Source: Heracleum sosnowskyi
Lineage: Eukaryota; Streptophyta; Magnoliopsida; Apiales; Apiaceae
Assembly (NCBI GenBank): GCA_030848705.1
Contig: JAUIZM010000012.1
Coordinates: 7,132,679 to 7,196,678, forward strand
DNA length: 64,000 nt
Direction of reading: 5' to 3'
Below the pieces are notes generated by a model. It made no database searches and was not told the origin of the DNA. It saw nothing but the letters and a program-made list of their open reading frames with translations. Position numbers and translations under genes: made by a program. Of this stretch, positions 20,464 to 33,324 are shown piece after piece (positions within the stretch are counted from its first letter, which is position 1; the number at the start of each line of letters is the position of its first letter).

Positions 20464-23400
20464 CTAGCTTATAGCCCGTGCGATGCACGGTTATTTAAAT
20501 TTTATTTATAATTATTCTGTTTATCATTATATTTTTATTACGATGCAACACACGATTGTTTTTTTAATATTTATAATTATATTTATTTATGAATATTTTA
20601 ATATTTAAAAGTTATTAGTTTACATGATTAAATTATTGTTAAAAAAGATTTAGCCAAAAAAAATTATAGTTAAAAATTTGATATTTATTACATTCTACAC
20701 GCTCAATTTAATATTTGTTTATATTGAGTTATAAAAGTTAGATTTGGCCAATTTTACGGTTCACATTAAATTCACAAAATAATCTTTAATTTAGTTGTGG
20801 TTTAATAGTTTTTTTTTCAATTAAAAACTATTCTAAAACTAAAAAGAGAATAAAGTGACGAAATTTAATGTTGAGAATTCTATTCGATTTAGGAAATCTA
20901 CTTAACTTATATGTAGTTTAGATTATTAGAATAACCTTTATTAACCAAATACAGGTTTTAATGTTAAATCTAATGGTTTTCACCTATCTATTTAAGATTA
21001 AACGATTTTTATTATTTTGGTTCTAAATGGGTTTACTTATTTAATTACAACTATTTTTATGATTTAACTTTTTGGAAAATTCAATCCTAATATAATATCG
21101 TTTAACTTATATCATTTTTAGATAATAATTTCTTTTTATATGATATAATCTTGATCATCTATTTTTAAAAGTATTGGATCTAACGGTTGAGAATGTTTTG
21201 GCGGTATTTAGGACCAAACTACCAGGATAACATCATTAATTTTTCTTAATATTTATAATTTTTTTAAATATTTATTGCTAAAATAGAATATACTCTTTTT
21301 TGTAATATGTTAATGATGCGGGAACTTTGAACTTTTGAGAAAATAAATTATCAATTAAAATATATATTTTTTGTAATAGTTCTTCTTTTAAAGTAGTACA
21401 CCGCGACGATCAAAATTCTGTATAAAATTCATTTTTTTTATATAGTATATCCCGTAAATATCTATGTTATTATATTAAAGACTAAATAATGAAAGGTTTC
21501 TTATAAGTGTGGTCGCTTTGTTTGATCACTCAATCCATAATCGTTGTATCTTTCAAATTAAATTGTTGAGAAACGTTACATATAACAGTAAAATTATCAT
21601 GTAGAATGATATAAGATTTGAATCTACCAACAACATATTAAAATTTACAGGTTTTTTTTGAAAAAAAAAGAATTTTTTTCTTTCAGACATAGGTTATTTG
21701 ATAATATTTTTTGTAAAGTACGATTTTTCAGAAAAGTACTATACTAATTGATTAACAAACTTTTAAAGTTTCGAATTTAATAATTTACAATGTATATAGG
21801 TTAAAAAAGTTAGGTCTGTTCTGTAGCTGAGTCTACAATTTGAAAATACGTTTTTTTTAATATGAGTATAGTCCTGCTAACAATGAAATTAGGTCTGTAA
21901 GAGTGCTTATAAAACAAAATCACCATTTGCGTATAATTTATTATTTAATAATAAATTATATTTGATTAGTTATGATCTATAACTTAATAAAATAGGATAA
22001 AAAATATGCACAATTTTATAAAATTTTATCCTCGTATTATTATATTCTTTGTTAATTTGAATTTTTCTTAGATTGATTTTAATTTTTGAACATAGATTTC
22101 TAAATTTAAAATAGTTAGAAAAAAGTAATTAAATTGGTGTTAAAATAATGATGACATAATAATCATTATTATAATTTAAATACTCACTTTACTGATTTGG
22201 GCTTTATCTTGTATTTTAAAAATCAGATTTTGACGATTTTACACTCCACGTGAAGATAATTAAATTATTTTTAATTAAAAGATGGTTTAACAATTTTTAT
22301 CTAACTGGAATTGTCCATGGAAGAGAAAAGAAAGTCACGAATTTTTTACATGGAGAATTCTATTCAATATAGAAAACTTATTTATATTTGGTATATTTGG
22401 TTTAAATTATCAAAATACACTTTTTAGAATTTAAATATAATTCTATTATAAATAAAATACACTTTTTTAATATTTGATCAAACGATTTTCATTTATCTAG
22501 TTAAGATCTAATAGTCCTTATTAATTTGATTGTCACGATCAAAATTTTGGATAAATCCCTATTATGCTTATTATATAAAAGAGTTTAATATAATAAGGAT
22601 ATCAAGTACATAATGATATAAGTATCTTACTAACTGCTTTTACTTTTAATGTTTCGGTTTTATTTATAGTGTATATAAAATTTTAAAATACATTATTACT
22701 TTAAAATTATTAAACAGAATAAAAATTATGTTATGATTATATAAAATTTTATTCTCATATTATTATAGTCTTTATCGATTTGAATTTGTTCTTAATTTAT
22801 TTTAATACTTTATTGAAAGAAAGATAAAATTTCTATATTTAAAAGAATTAGTGGAAAAATAAATAAATTGGTGCTACAATTATAAAAAAATATTTATTAA
22901 AATTTAGATACTTACTTTACTATTTGGGTTCTATCCTGAGTTTTAGAAATTGAATTTTGACGATTTTACAACCCATGTGAAACTAACGAAATTATCTTTA
23001 ATTTAATGATGATTTAATAATTATTATCTAACTTGACCAGTTGACCTACCTATAAACCGAAAAGAAAAGATGATTAAATATTATATTCAAAATTATTGTT
23101 TATGAATATGAAACCCTCAATATTTTAATAATAGTTTTAATATTATCCTTTTATGTTTGTTATAATATTTTAATAATATTTTGATATTTTAATATTTTGA
23201 TATTTTGATTTTATGTACATGAGTTCTCCTAAGTCTCTTATTTATGCAGGGTCCACATGTATCATTGTTGTATATCGCATTATATTGATAATTTTTAATA
23301 TTGTAATCGATATGAATTGTTATCTGATATTTGGTTTAACAATTATTATCTAACTCGAACTATACATAAATTAAAGAGAAAAGATATTTAAGAATTTTTA

Positions 23401-24358
23401 CATAGAAAAATTTTAAATTATCAAAATACACTTTTTAGTATTTAAATATAATTCTATTATTAATCAGATACACTTTTTAATATTAGATCTAACAATTCTC
23501 ATCGATCTATTTAAGATCTAACTGTAATAATTAATTTGGTCGTATAGTGGTCGTACACGAACCAGATCGATTTTAATTTTTTCTTAAATTGATTTTAATA
23601 TTTTATTGAAATAAACTTAGAATTTATAAATTTAAAAGAATTAGGAAAAAAATTAAATTGGTGCTACAATAATAAAAAAATTTATTAAATTTAGATAATC
23701 ACTTTACTGTTTGGGCTCTATCTTGAGTTTTAGACAACATATTTTAACAATTTTACAGCCCACGCGAAGCTAACAAAATTATCTTTAATTTAATGATGGT
23801 TTAATAATTATTATCTAACTGAAACTATCCATAAACTAGAGAGAAAAGATAATTACGATTTTTTACATAAAGATTTCTATTCAATATAGAAAACCTATTT
23901 ATAATTGGTTTAAATTAAAAAAAATTATTAAAATTTATATAATCACTTTACTGTTTGGGCTCTATCTTGAGTTTTAGACAACAGATTTTAACAATTTTAC
24001 AGCTCACGCGAAGCTAACAAAATTATCTTTAATTTAATGATGGTTTAATAATTATTATCTAACTGGAACTATCCATAAACTAAAGAGAAAAGATAATTAT
24101 GATTTTTTACATAAAGATTTCTATTCAATATAGAAAACCTATTTAAAATTGGTTTAAATTATCAAAATACACCTTTTAGTATTTAAATACTATCCTATTA
24201 TTTATCAAATACAATTTTTAATATTATATCTAACGATCCTCATCTATTTGAATATTTATAGTTTTATAATCCAACGGATCATATACTTTTGATAGTACAG
24301 TGACCGACCAAAGTTTTGGATAAGATCTCCCTTACGCTTATTATATATAAGGAGTTAA
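20464..24358 (-). mobile_element. Non-autonomous Helitron inserted in an LTR
   Basis: The left edge is a minus-strand Helitron 3' end: CTAG (20464-20467) and a hairpin GCCCGTGCGATGCACGG-like arm pair at 20473-20489. Removing 20464-24358 restores GTTTATA|TATAGG, which matches the uninterrupted LTR at 18404, so both borders are exact and no target bases were duplicated; insertion between A and T fits Helitrons. The 5' end reads TTAACTCC rather than the usual TC. The body is non-coding and contains several diverged copies of a roughly 240-bp unit. Confidence 0.82.
23690..24175. repeat. Tandem duplication, about 240 bp unit
   Basis: Two neighbouring near-identical copies (starting near 23693 and 23930) share 'aatcactttactgtttggg', an 'acaattttacagc' segment and a 'ctattcaatatagaaaacct' end. 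More diverged copies occur near 20735, 22185 and 22910, so this is the repeating unit of the Helitron body. Confidence 0.8.
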
Positions 24359-24573
24359 TATAGGAATCAAGCCAACGCAGTTCTGTGATAGGATAATGTT
24401 TTTAATCCCTGTGATTGTTAAGGGATATATTGAGATAAGTTGATTTTATTTTTTTAGAGTTATATTAGCGTTGTGATTCTTTCCTGATTTGAAATTATTG
24501 TTTGGAGATATTTTCCGTTATTGATATCGGGAAATTAGGAGATAATTGAGGCAACCGAAAATATGGCGTAACA
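24359..24573 (-). repeat. 5' LTR of the non-autonomous element, second part
   Basis: It resumes at TATAGGAATCAAGCC, runs to GCGTAACA, and is followed by the target duplication TGTAC. Confidence 0.9.
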
Positions 24574-25473
24574 TGTACTATTGATATTTATGAAAAGAAA
24601 ATTGTTACGCTAGGTTTTGAAGTTGCACTTGTAAATTTTTAGTGCAATACTAAAATGGCATATAAATAGTTGAGTCGAAATTCCTTTTTTCACTAAATAA
24701 ATGGTGGGAAAATATATTGGAGTTGGGTGAAAAATGATCTAAGAAAACGTTATGATTTGCCCGTCAAAAAATTCTAGGTCGGTGGTGAGCTTGTTTTTTA
24801 TCTTATTACCCATACAATAGTTGTTCATATTATTGAAACTAACATGAAAACCCGTGCAAGACACGGGTCACTTTCTAGCATATTTGTTCTAACTTCCAAG
24901 TAGTTCAGTATTTATGATAATTTATAGAATGTCTACCAGACGTTTCATTGTGGGTACAAAAGCTGGACTTGATCTCTGTAATGAGATAGTTAGCGTTGCA
25001 AAGTATCCTTGGTTGGGGTGTTTTTGAGTTAAAAAATGAGTAAATTCGATACTTATGATATTTGTTGTGTGTAAGATCTATGTCAAAATATGATTATATT
25101 ACATATAAGACGTTAACCTGCACGATTTTACTAATTAGCTCATTGAGCGAATGATACATTTTCTTGTTTGTGAAATGTAATTTGTATTGTAGAATGTGTA
25201 CAATGATACATTTTCTTGTTTGTGGAATGTAATTTGCATTGTAGAATGTGTACATGCATAATATTAAAATTTAATATATATAATGAATTTGCTAGTATGT
25301 TCACGTGAATTAAGTACATTTCCAATCAAATCAATGAGAACCGTTAGATCCACAGCCGTTAAATTTTTCCAATCAAATCAATGTGAACTGTTAAATACAA
25401 TACTAAAATTTTTATATAGAGTACCTTTTATATTTTTATAACTAAAATTTCTCTTTTCTAACAACAATGTCTA
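24574..25473. other. Intergenic with a Helitron 3' end and a short tandem duplication
   Basis: No gene is seen. A plus-strand Helitron-type 3' end lies at 24851-24878 (stem CCCGTG/CACGGG, then CTAG). A 52-bp unit is duplicated in tandem at about 25151-25254 (ATGATACATTTTCTTGTTTG start). From about 25330 the sequence resembles Helitron interior found again after 25540. Confidence 0.5.
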
Positions 25474-25690
25474 TCTATACTATTATATAAAACACAGAAC
25501 AATAAAAGTTTGGTTGGTAGTCTGGTCCCCCATGGTTTGTTCACTCAATCCACAGCCGTTAGATCTTTCCAATCAAATCAATGAGAACCGTTAGATAAAA
25601 TACTAAAAATATTATATAGAGTACCTTTTATATTTTTATAACTAAAAATATTATATAGAGTACCTTTTATATTTTTGCAACTAATTTTTT
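25474..25690 (+). mobile_element. Helitron 5' end
   Basis: TCTATACTATTATATAAAAC preceded by A is a typical plant Helitron 5' start. It continues with a 'gtagtctggtcc' segment and 'gccgttagatct', both also found in inverted orientation at 29160-29260. The 3' limit is not identified, so the stated end covers only the recognisable start. Confidence 0.55.
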
Positions 25691-26090
25691 TCATATAAGT
25701 TTTATAAATAAGGACGAAATAATAGAATACTACAGTCTTATCATCCATGATTCAGCAACTTCTTATTTTCTCCGTACATCCTATATACACGGGTTATATA
25801 TTGTATATACACGGTTATCTTTTTTTACATCTTATTCAATGCAACGACCTTTGTCTTAGAATCCTAGCTGAATTCTCTTCGTTTTTTATGTATCTTTTCA
25901 TCTCTACTTAACTCAGGGTGATTAAAATGACCTTTTCATTATATTATGTGACCTTGACTCTCGATGTTGTTGATATTACATAAAAAATAATCCGACAAGT
26001 TGGGGGTGGCCAAGGCCACGTTCGGTCCGAATGTAGGTTCGCCCCTGCACACAAATATGCGTATGATTCACAACGTATGTGCCTTTGTGC
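25691..26090. other. Intergenic, possible hAT-type terminus
   Basis: No gene seen. GTAGGTTCGCCCCTGCAC near 26030-26049, read inverted, begins CAGGGGCGAACCTAC, which resembles hAT/MITE termini. No partner end was found. Confidence 0.35.
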
Positions 26091-26093
26091 TTA

Positions 26094-26830
26094 GTGGTAT
26101 GAAAATGTACAAGTTAAAGATATAACCTAAGTTCAATTTAACTACATAATTATTTATATATTTTTTGAATTTAAATAAAATGTCTTCTATGAAATGACAC
26201 TCACACATTTCGCGTGAAGTTCCAAAAATCTGTGATTTTATAGTTTAGCGATATAAAGATGTTTCAGTTAATAGATAAACTCAAGTTCAATTTCTACAAA
26301 CAATTTTTTCTAATAAATAATACACACAGGGGCAAGTTAGTCAGTTCAAATCATGTACAAAATATCTCATGGTTAAATTATCTCACCCATTATAAGATTA
26401 TGTTAATCGATATAATAATAGATATCAAATACTCCTCTACTCACGCGACACACACACATACATATAATGTGTTTGATAGAGAACACATATGACTGAGTAG
26501 TGCAATGGTAGGAAGATGAGCAAATTATTGCATAAACCTAAGTTGGATTCCATTCATTAACATTTTTTTTTAAAAAAAGTAAACACAAGGGAAATTTAAA
26601 TATTTTAAATTAAATAAAATGTCTCGCCAATTTAGATTAGATGAAATATCTCATGAATTATTGCTTTTATTGGGCTATAATAAAATAGATATATAATAAT
26701 AATACCAAATATTTCTCTACTCACGCGACACATACACATATGATGTGTATAATTGACAACATGATTGAGTGGTGTGGTGGTAAGAGGAGGTGCATGTTAT
26801 TGTATAGACCCGAGTTCTAATACACTCAAC
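26094..26830 (+). repeat. Duplicated SINE-like units
   Basis: Two copies of a roughly 300-bp unit (near 26330-26575 and 26625-26845) share 'ctctactcacgcgacacac' and end with a tRNA-like stretch: 'tggtaggaagatgagcaaat' and 'tggtggtaagaggaggtgc', followed by an 'agttc/ggattc' box B-like motif. A related trace lies near 26095-26145. This resembles tRNA-derived SINE heads, but promoter boxes are weak and no tail or target duplications are clear. Confidence 0.35.
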
Positions 26831-26845
26831 AACAAATTTTTGTTT

Positions 26846-27157
26846 TTGAACGTTTCAAATTTTAAAATTTTATAATAAAATATAATATTTTAAAATATAT
26901 TTGATGTAATTTTAATTTTATTAATATTTTCAGAACAAATGTAATATATGTAAATTTTACCATGCTTAAATTAATTATTAATTTTAATAAGTAGTTGGCG
27001 GAATTGTAACCTTAAATCTTTGTATATTAGAAACATATTTATTGTAATTTATTTTATCATTAAATTATTAATTTTTTATTTATATAAATTAATATTAAAG
27101 AATATCTAAAAGTGAAGGTGTAGAACAAAAAGAAAGGTGATAAGTTATAAGATAGTA
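26846..27157. other. AT-rich non-coding stretch
   Basis: No gene or element end is recognised. It forms the left flank of the Helitron at 27158. Confidence 0.4.
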
Positions 27158-28455
27158 CTAGCCTATAACCCGTGCAAGGCACGAGTTTTAAAAAATAATA
27201 AACAAAAAAAATTAATTCGAACGGAAAATATTAAAATAAAAGTAAAAATTAATATGATAAATTATAAAATGAGAAACTTAAATATTAATGGGAACATAAA
27301 AAAATATTAAAAAATACAGATGGGGCTGAGGAAGATAAATGAGGTATTATAAAATAATATTAATAATAAGGATAGATAGAAAATCTAACATGTTTTAATT
27401 AAAAAAATTAATTACCCGTGATATTTTTAGAAGTGTTTTAATTTTATTAATTGTATTTATTAAAAAAATACGTTGACATGTTAAAATAAGTAAATTTTTT
27501 TAATAAGGACAAATAGAAAAGCTAACATGTTTTAATTAAAAAAAAAGTAACTACCTATAATATTTTTAGATGTGTTTTAATTATATTAATTGTATTTGTT
27601 AAAAAAATATGTTCACTTGTTAAAATAGGTAAGTTTTTTTAATTAATTAAAAGTATTAAAATAAGTTTTAAAATATATAAGCAAGGGTTGCACTTGATAT
27701 TTTTGGAAAAGAGAGATTTAACAAATATAAAAGGTAATATATTTTAATTTAAAGGTAATTGCCCGTTATATTTTTGGAAAAGAAGTAGATTTTGTTAGAA
27801 AAAAATGTTTTAATTATAAAAGACAATCAGCTAGTTACTATTTTTATATTATTTTATTATTTATTAAATAGAGTATTAAAATAGATTTTAAAATAAATAA
27901 GTAAGGATTGCACCTCATATTTTTGGAAAATAGAGATTTTAGTGATAACAAATATAAAAGATATTATGTTTTAATTTAAAGGTAATTGTCGTGATATTTT
28001 AGGAAAATGAGTAGATTTTGTTAGATTTTTTTTTAATAATAAAAGGAAATCAGCTAGTTACTATTTTTATATTATTTTATTATTTATTAAATAGAGTATT
28101 AAAATAGGTTTTAAAATAAATAAGTAAGGATTGCACCTCATATTTTTGGAAAACATAAATTTTAGTAATAACAAATATAAAAGGTAATAGATTTCGTTAT
28201 TCTAAAAAGAAAGAAGTATATTTGTAGCAGTGTATCCTAAATTTAAACAAATTAGATCCCACATTTCCATTTTTTTGATTAGATTTCAATATTATTGATT
28301 TTTATGTAGTAAAATATAGTGAAATATTAATGTAGAATAAAATTTTCCCAAATTTTGATTATATTATTAATTAGAAAAAATACCGAAAACCAAAAACTAA
28401 CCGAAAACCGAAAACCAAAACTTTCAATGTTTCGGATTTAATAATATAGTATAGA
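27158..28455 (-). mobile_element. Non-autonomous Helitron, 1.3 kb
   Basis: On the minus strand it begins TCTATACTATATTATTAAA after an A and ends with a hairpin (CTCGTGCCTTGCACGGG-like) followed by CTAG and T. The interior is a set of diverged 'gatatttttggaaaa ... ttttag' repeats shared with the Helitron at 29293. It is non-coding. Confidence 0.8.
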
Positions 28456-29292
28456 TAGCTTTTATTTTATTAAATGGAATTGCCAGTTATATCTTTGGAA
28501 AATAAGAGGTTTTAGTTAGGAGAAATTTTAGATAGAGAATATAAAAAAGAATATATATGATTTGGCTAAAAAAGATAATCAGTTAGTTCTTAGTAATTAT
28601 AATATTATTATTTTATTTTATTAAATAGAATTGCCCGTGATATTTTTAGAAAATAAAAAGTTTTAGTGAGAAAAAATAAAAAGTAGAAATTTTAGTTATA
28701 AAAAAGAATATACGCTTTGGCTAATAAAGGTAATTGGTTAATTATTAGTATTTTATGTTACTAAATGAAATTTCCTCTGATATCTTAAAAGTTTTAGTTT
28801 GGAGAAATTTTAGTTAGAAAATATAAAAAAGAATATACGTTTTGGAAAAAAAAGCTAATCGGTTAGTCATTAATAATTATAATTTTATTATTTTATTTTA
28901 TTAAATAGAATTGTACATGATATTTTTTGAAAATGAGAGGTTTTAGTTAGAAAAAATAGAAAAGTAAAAGTTTTAGTTAGAAAATATCAAAAAAGAATAT
29001 ACACTTTGGCTAAAAAAGGTAATGGGTTAATTATTAGCAATTATAACTTTATTATGTTATTTTATTAAATGAAACTGCCTGCGATATTTTTGGAAAATGA
29101 GATATTTTAGTTAGTAAAAATAGAAAAGATATTCTATATAACAATTTTAATATTTTATCTAACGGTTCTCATCGATTTGATCAGAAATATCTAACGGCTA
29201 TGAATTGAGTTATCAAAATTTTGGACGACCAGACTACAAAAACTTTGAGGACCAGACTACAAAACTTTCAATGTTTCGTCTTTAATATAATA
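28456..29292 (-). mobile_element. Helitron, body next to its 5' end (interrupted)
   Basis: This stretch is the inner side of a minus-strand Helitron whose 5' tip lies at 40599-40616. Joining 29292 to 40599 gives a continuous TATAATATAGTATAAATAG tip. It carries the 'tagtctggtcc' segment also found at the plus-strand start at 25474. The 3' end is not identified; it may continue left beyond the Helitron at 27158. Confidence 0.6.
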
Positions 29293-31517
29293 CTAGCCTA
29301 TAACCCGTGCAAGGCACGGGTCTTAAAAATTAATAAACTAAAAAATTTAATGTGAACGGGTAATATTAAAATAAAAGTAAAATTAATACGATAGATTATA
29401 AAATGAGAAACTTAAATATTAATTGGAACATAAAAAAATATAAAAAAATACAGATGGGGCCGAGGAAGATAAATGAGGTATTATTAATATTATTTTATAA
29501 TAAAATAATAATAATAATAATAAGGACAGATAGAAAATCTAACATGTTTTAATTAAAAAAATTAATTGCTCGTGATATTTTTAGAAGTGTTTTAAATATA
29601 TTAATTGTATTTATTAAAAAACACGTTGACATATTAAAATAAGTAAGTTTTTTTAATAAGGACAAATAGAAAAGCTAACATGTTTTAATTAAAAAAAAGT
29701 AACTGCCTGTAAAATTTTTAGATGTGTTTTAATTATATTAATTGGATTTGTTAAATAAATACGTGCACTTGTTAAAATAGGTAAGTTTTTTTAAATAATT
29801 AAAAGTACTAAAATAGGTTTTAAAATATATAAGTAAGAGTCACACTTGATATTTTTGGAAAAAAAAGATTTTAGTGATAACAGATATAAAAGGTAATATA
29901 TTTTAATTTAAAGGTAATTGCCCGTGATATTTTTGGAAAAGAAGTAGATTTTGTTAGAAAACAATGTTTTAACTATAAAAGGAAATTAGCTAGTTACTAT
30001 TTTTATATTATTTTATTATTTATTAGATAGATTATTAAAATAGGTTTTAAAATAAATAAGTAAGGATTGCACCTCATATTTTTGAAAAATAAATATTTTA
30101 GTGATAACAAATATAAAATATAATATATTTTAATTTAAAGGTAACTGTCGTGATATTTTTGGAAAATCAGTAGATTTTGTTAGAATTTTTTTTAATTATA
30201 AAAGGCAATCAGCTAGTTACTATTTTTATATTATTTTATTATTTATTAAATAGAGTATTAAAATAAGTTTTAAAATAATTAAGTAAGGATCGCACCTCGT
30301 ATTTTTGGAAAACAGAGATTTTAGTGATAACAAATATAAAATGTAATATGTTTTAATTTAAAGATAATTGACATGATATTTTTGGAAAAAGAATAGATTT
30401 TGTTAGAAACAAAATATTTTAATTATAAAAGGCAATCATGTAGTTACTATTTTTATATTTTTTATTATTTATTAAATAGAATAAAAGACAGAAAATTGAC
30501 CGAAAACCGAAAATCAAAACTTTAATATTTTTAGATGTGTTTTAATTATATTAATTGCATTTGTTAAAAAAATACGTTGACTTGCTAAAATAGGTAAGTT
30601 TTTTTAAATAATTGAAAGTATTAAAATAGATTTTAAAATATATAAGTATGGGTTGCACTTGATATTTTTGGAAAAAAAGAGATTTTAGTGATAACAAATA
30701 TAAAAGGTAATATATTTTAATTTAAAGGTAATTGCCCGTGATATTTTTGAAAAAGAAGTAGATTTTGTTAGAAAAAATGTTTTACCTATAAAAGGCAATC
30801 AGCTAGTTACTATTTTTATATTTTTATATTATTTTATTATTTATTAAATAGATTATTAAAATAGGTTTTAAAATAAATAAGTAAGTATTGCACCTCATAT
30901 TTTTGGAAAATAAAGATTTTAGTGATAACAAATATAAAAGATAATATATTTTAATTTAAAGGTAATTGTCGTGATATTTTTGGATAAGAAGTAGATTTTG
31001 TTAGATTTTTTTTTAATTATAAAAGGCAATCAACCAGTTACTATTTTTATATTATTTTATTGTTTATTAAATAGAGTATTAAAATAGGTTTTAAAATAAT
31101 TAAGTAAGTATTGCACCTCATATTTTTGGAAAACAGAGATTTTAGTGATACCAAATATAAAAGTTAATATGTTTTAATTAAAGATAATTGTCATGATATT
31201 TTTGGAAAATGAGTAGATTTTGTTAGAAAAAAAATATATTTTAATTATAAAAGGCAATCAGCTAGTTACTATTTTTATATTATTTTATTATTTATTAAAT
31301 AGAGTATTAAAAAGATTTGATTAGTAGTAGCTTTCGTTATCCTAAAAAGAAAGAAGTATATTTGTAGCAGTGTATCCTAAATTTAAACAAATTAGATCCC
31401 ACATTTCCATTTTTTTGATTAGATTTCAATATTATTTGATTTTTATGTAGTAAAACATAGTGAAATATTAATGTAGAATAAAACTTTCCCGAATTTTGAT
31501 TATATTATTAATTTATT

Positions 31518-32012
31518 TGTTGTTAATTAAAAAACGTACTTGTATATTAATTGCTAGGATTAATGAGCTTTCGAGCTTTAATGGCTGCACTTGTGTTTCG
31601 AGACTAAATCGGTCCTCATAAGATGCCTACGTATCCCAAATCGTTATTGAGAATCAAGCCAAAGACGTAGTTCTGATTGTAGGATCAGGAACCTTATATA
31701 GGCGTCTGGAGCCTAGTATTTATGGTATGTTTAGGAGACTTAGCGAATAAGTCTCCTTTTTTATATTGGATAAACATTGTATTTCTTGTAGGATAAGTCT
31801 TTTCCTTGTTGATAAAAGTTATGACTCATTAATTGGGATTCTGGATCCTTCTTTGACTAATTTACCATATTTTGGACTCTTTTCATGATCTGTATATTTT
31901 CCCTATTCATTAATTACGAAATTAATGAATAATTAGGGTGCCGGACCTTAAATATCGGCCTTTCCATTGATTTGTCAATTATATTTCTATAATTACTTTT
32001 CTGTCCATATCA
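31518..32012 (-). repeat. 3' LTR of Tat element (495 bp)
   Basis: It runs TGTTGTTAATT to CATATCA in plus-strand reading and is the single-unit form of the 80-bp segment that is doubled in the other LTR. Confidence 0.93.
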
Positions 32013-32030
32013 TTTGCCCCCCAACTTCTA
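32013..32030 (-). promoter_or_regulatory. Polypurine tract of Tat element
   Basis: On the minus strand the sequence reads AGAAGTTGGGGGGCAAA directly before the 3' LTR. Confidence 0.8.
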
Positions 32031-32216
32031 GGAAAATCTCTCTTGGATTATCGTAGAAGTTATTTTATTCGGGAGTTACGAAATTTTCTTCCGTATTGTG
32101 ACTTTGTTTGACGAACACATAGTTCTAAACCAATTTTGTAATTTCTCAAAACAGGAATCGGGATTTTTCATCAATTCCCTGGAAGATAAATCAATTTTTG
32201 AATTTTTCAGTTCATT

Positions 32217-32900
32217 TTCGACCAGGATCCTGGTCGAATTCGACCTCAGTTTTAGCTCCTGGCCGAACTCCTTCGACCAGGATTCTGGTCGAAATTTGCT
32301 TTGCTTTTGCCTCCTGGTCGAATGATTTCGACCAGGTTTCTGGTCGAATCTTGACTTGATTTTACCTCCTGGTCGAACACTTTCTACCAGGTTTCTGGTC
32401 GAACTTGACTTTAATTTGGCCTCCTGGTCGAACGGCTTCGACCAGGTTTCTGGTCGTATCTATTGTTATTTTGCCTCCTGGTCGAATGATTTCGACCAGG
32501 TTTCTAGTCGAAGATTGTCGCAACTTTTAGGACTTTGGTCGAATGTTTTCGACCGAGATCCTAGTCGAATTAATGCCTCATTTTTCCTCTTGGTCGAATG
32601 ATTTCGACCAGGTTGCTAGTCGAATTCTGCCGTTGTTTCAGGCCATGGTCGAATACTTTCGACCAGGATTTTAGTCGAAGATGTGCTCCATTTTGGGCCC
32701 TATTCGAACTCATTCGACCAGGATTCTGGTCGAATATTTGGTTCAGTTCGAGCTTTATTCGAACTCATTCGACCAGGTTTCTGGTCGAATATATTCCTCA
32801 TTTCGGGCCTTGGTCGAACACATTCGACCAGGATTCTGATCGAATATGAGAGCCATTTTGGGCCTTATTCGAACTCTTTCGACCAGGTTTATGGTCGAAT
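32217..32900. repeat. Array of 13 palindromes at 55-bp spacing
   Basis: Each unit holds an inverted repeat with arms TTCGACCAGG and CCTGGTCGAA (the first, 32217-32238, is perfect). Cores lie near 32217, 32272, 32327, 32383, 32438, 32491, 32548, 32602, 32658, 32714, 32768, 32821 and 32877, an average of 55 bases. An extra half site (TGGTCGAA or TATTCGAA) sits just before most cores. Spacer sequences vary more than the arms. The array lies upstream of the antisense gene at 33047 and inside the 3' region of the Tat element. Confidence 0.9.
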
Positions 32901-33046
32901 ACATGGTTCATTTTTGTTGTGGGCTTATTTGGGCCCAGGACTTTCTATGTTCAAGTTTGTTAATTGGGCATGTAGCCTTTAATGGGCTATACCGGCTAAT
33001 GCCGGTCGCTCTCCCCTCAACCGGCCCATTGACCGACTGTCATTCC

Positions 33047-33054
33047 TATAAAAG
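33047..33054 (+). promoter_or_regulatory. TATA box for antisense gene in Tat element
   Basis: TATAAAAG follows a CCTCAACCGGCCC region and precedes a T-rich leader. It reads opposite to gag-pol. Confidence 0.55.
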
Positions 33055-33324
33055 GGTGAAATATCAGTTGTTTCCATTCATTTCTCACTTTCCATTTCTC
33101 AAAGATATTCTGCCAAATTTTCTCTAAAATTCTCTCTGAGTTGCTCTGTTAGGGTTCTGTCACAAGGCGATTCCCGGCGAGATTTTCCGTTGAATCTCAC
33201 AGTTTTCTGGGTTTTTCGCTTGAAGATTTGAAGATTTCTTTGAAGATTCTGGGTTTTCTTTTGAAGATTTGAAGAATTCTTTGAAGTTTCTGGGCTTTCT
33301 TTTCTAACTTTTATTCTTTGGCAG

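Larger units (their letters stand above)
18234..24573 (-). mobile_element. Non-autonomous LTR retrotransposon (LARD/TRIM-like)
   Basis: Two LTRs (18234-18616; 20295-20463 plus 24359-24573) start TGTTAACG and end GTAACA, and are flanked by a perfect 5-bp duplication TGTAC (18229-18233 and 24574-24578). A polypurine tract on the minus strand abuts the left LTR and a primer-site-like TTGGCGC string abuts the right one, so the element runs on the minus strand. The internal 1.7 kb has no gag or pol and consists largely of tandem repeats, so it depends on other elements. The right LTR was later split by a Helitron. By eye the LTRs differ by about 6%, so the insertion is moderately old. Confidence 0.88.

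Noticed and set aside
26490..26575. tRNA gene
   Set aside because: The box A/B-like strings do not fold into a cloverleaf by eye; at best this is a SINE head.
32217..32900. CRISPR array
   Set aside because: The repeats are palindromic at regular spacing, but this is a plant retrotransposon, the spacers are similar to each other and no cas gene exists.
32098..33127. Several plus-strand ORFs of 75-99 codons over the palindrome array
   Set aside because: They overlap each other in several frames and merely translate the 55-bp repeats (FDQDSGR-type strings).
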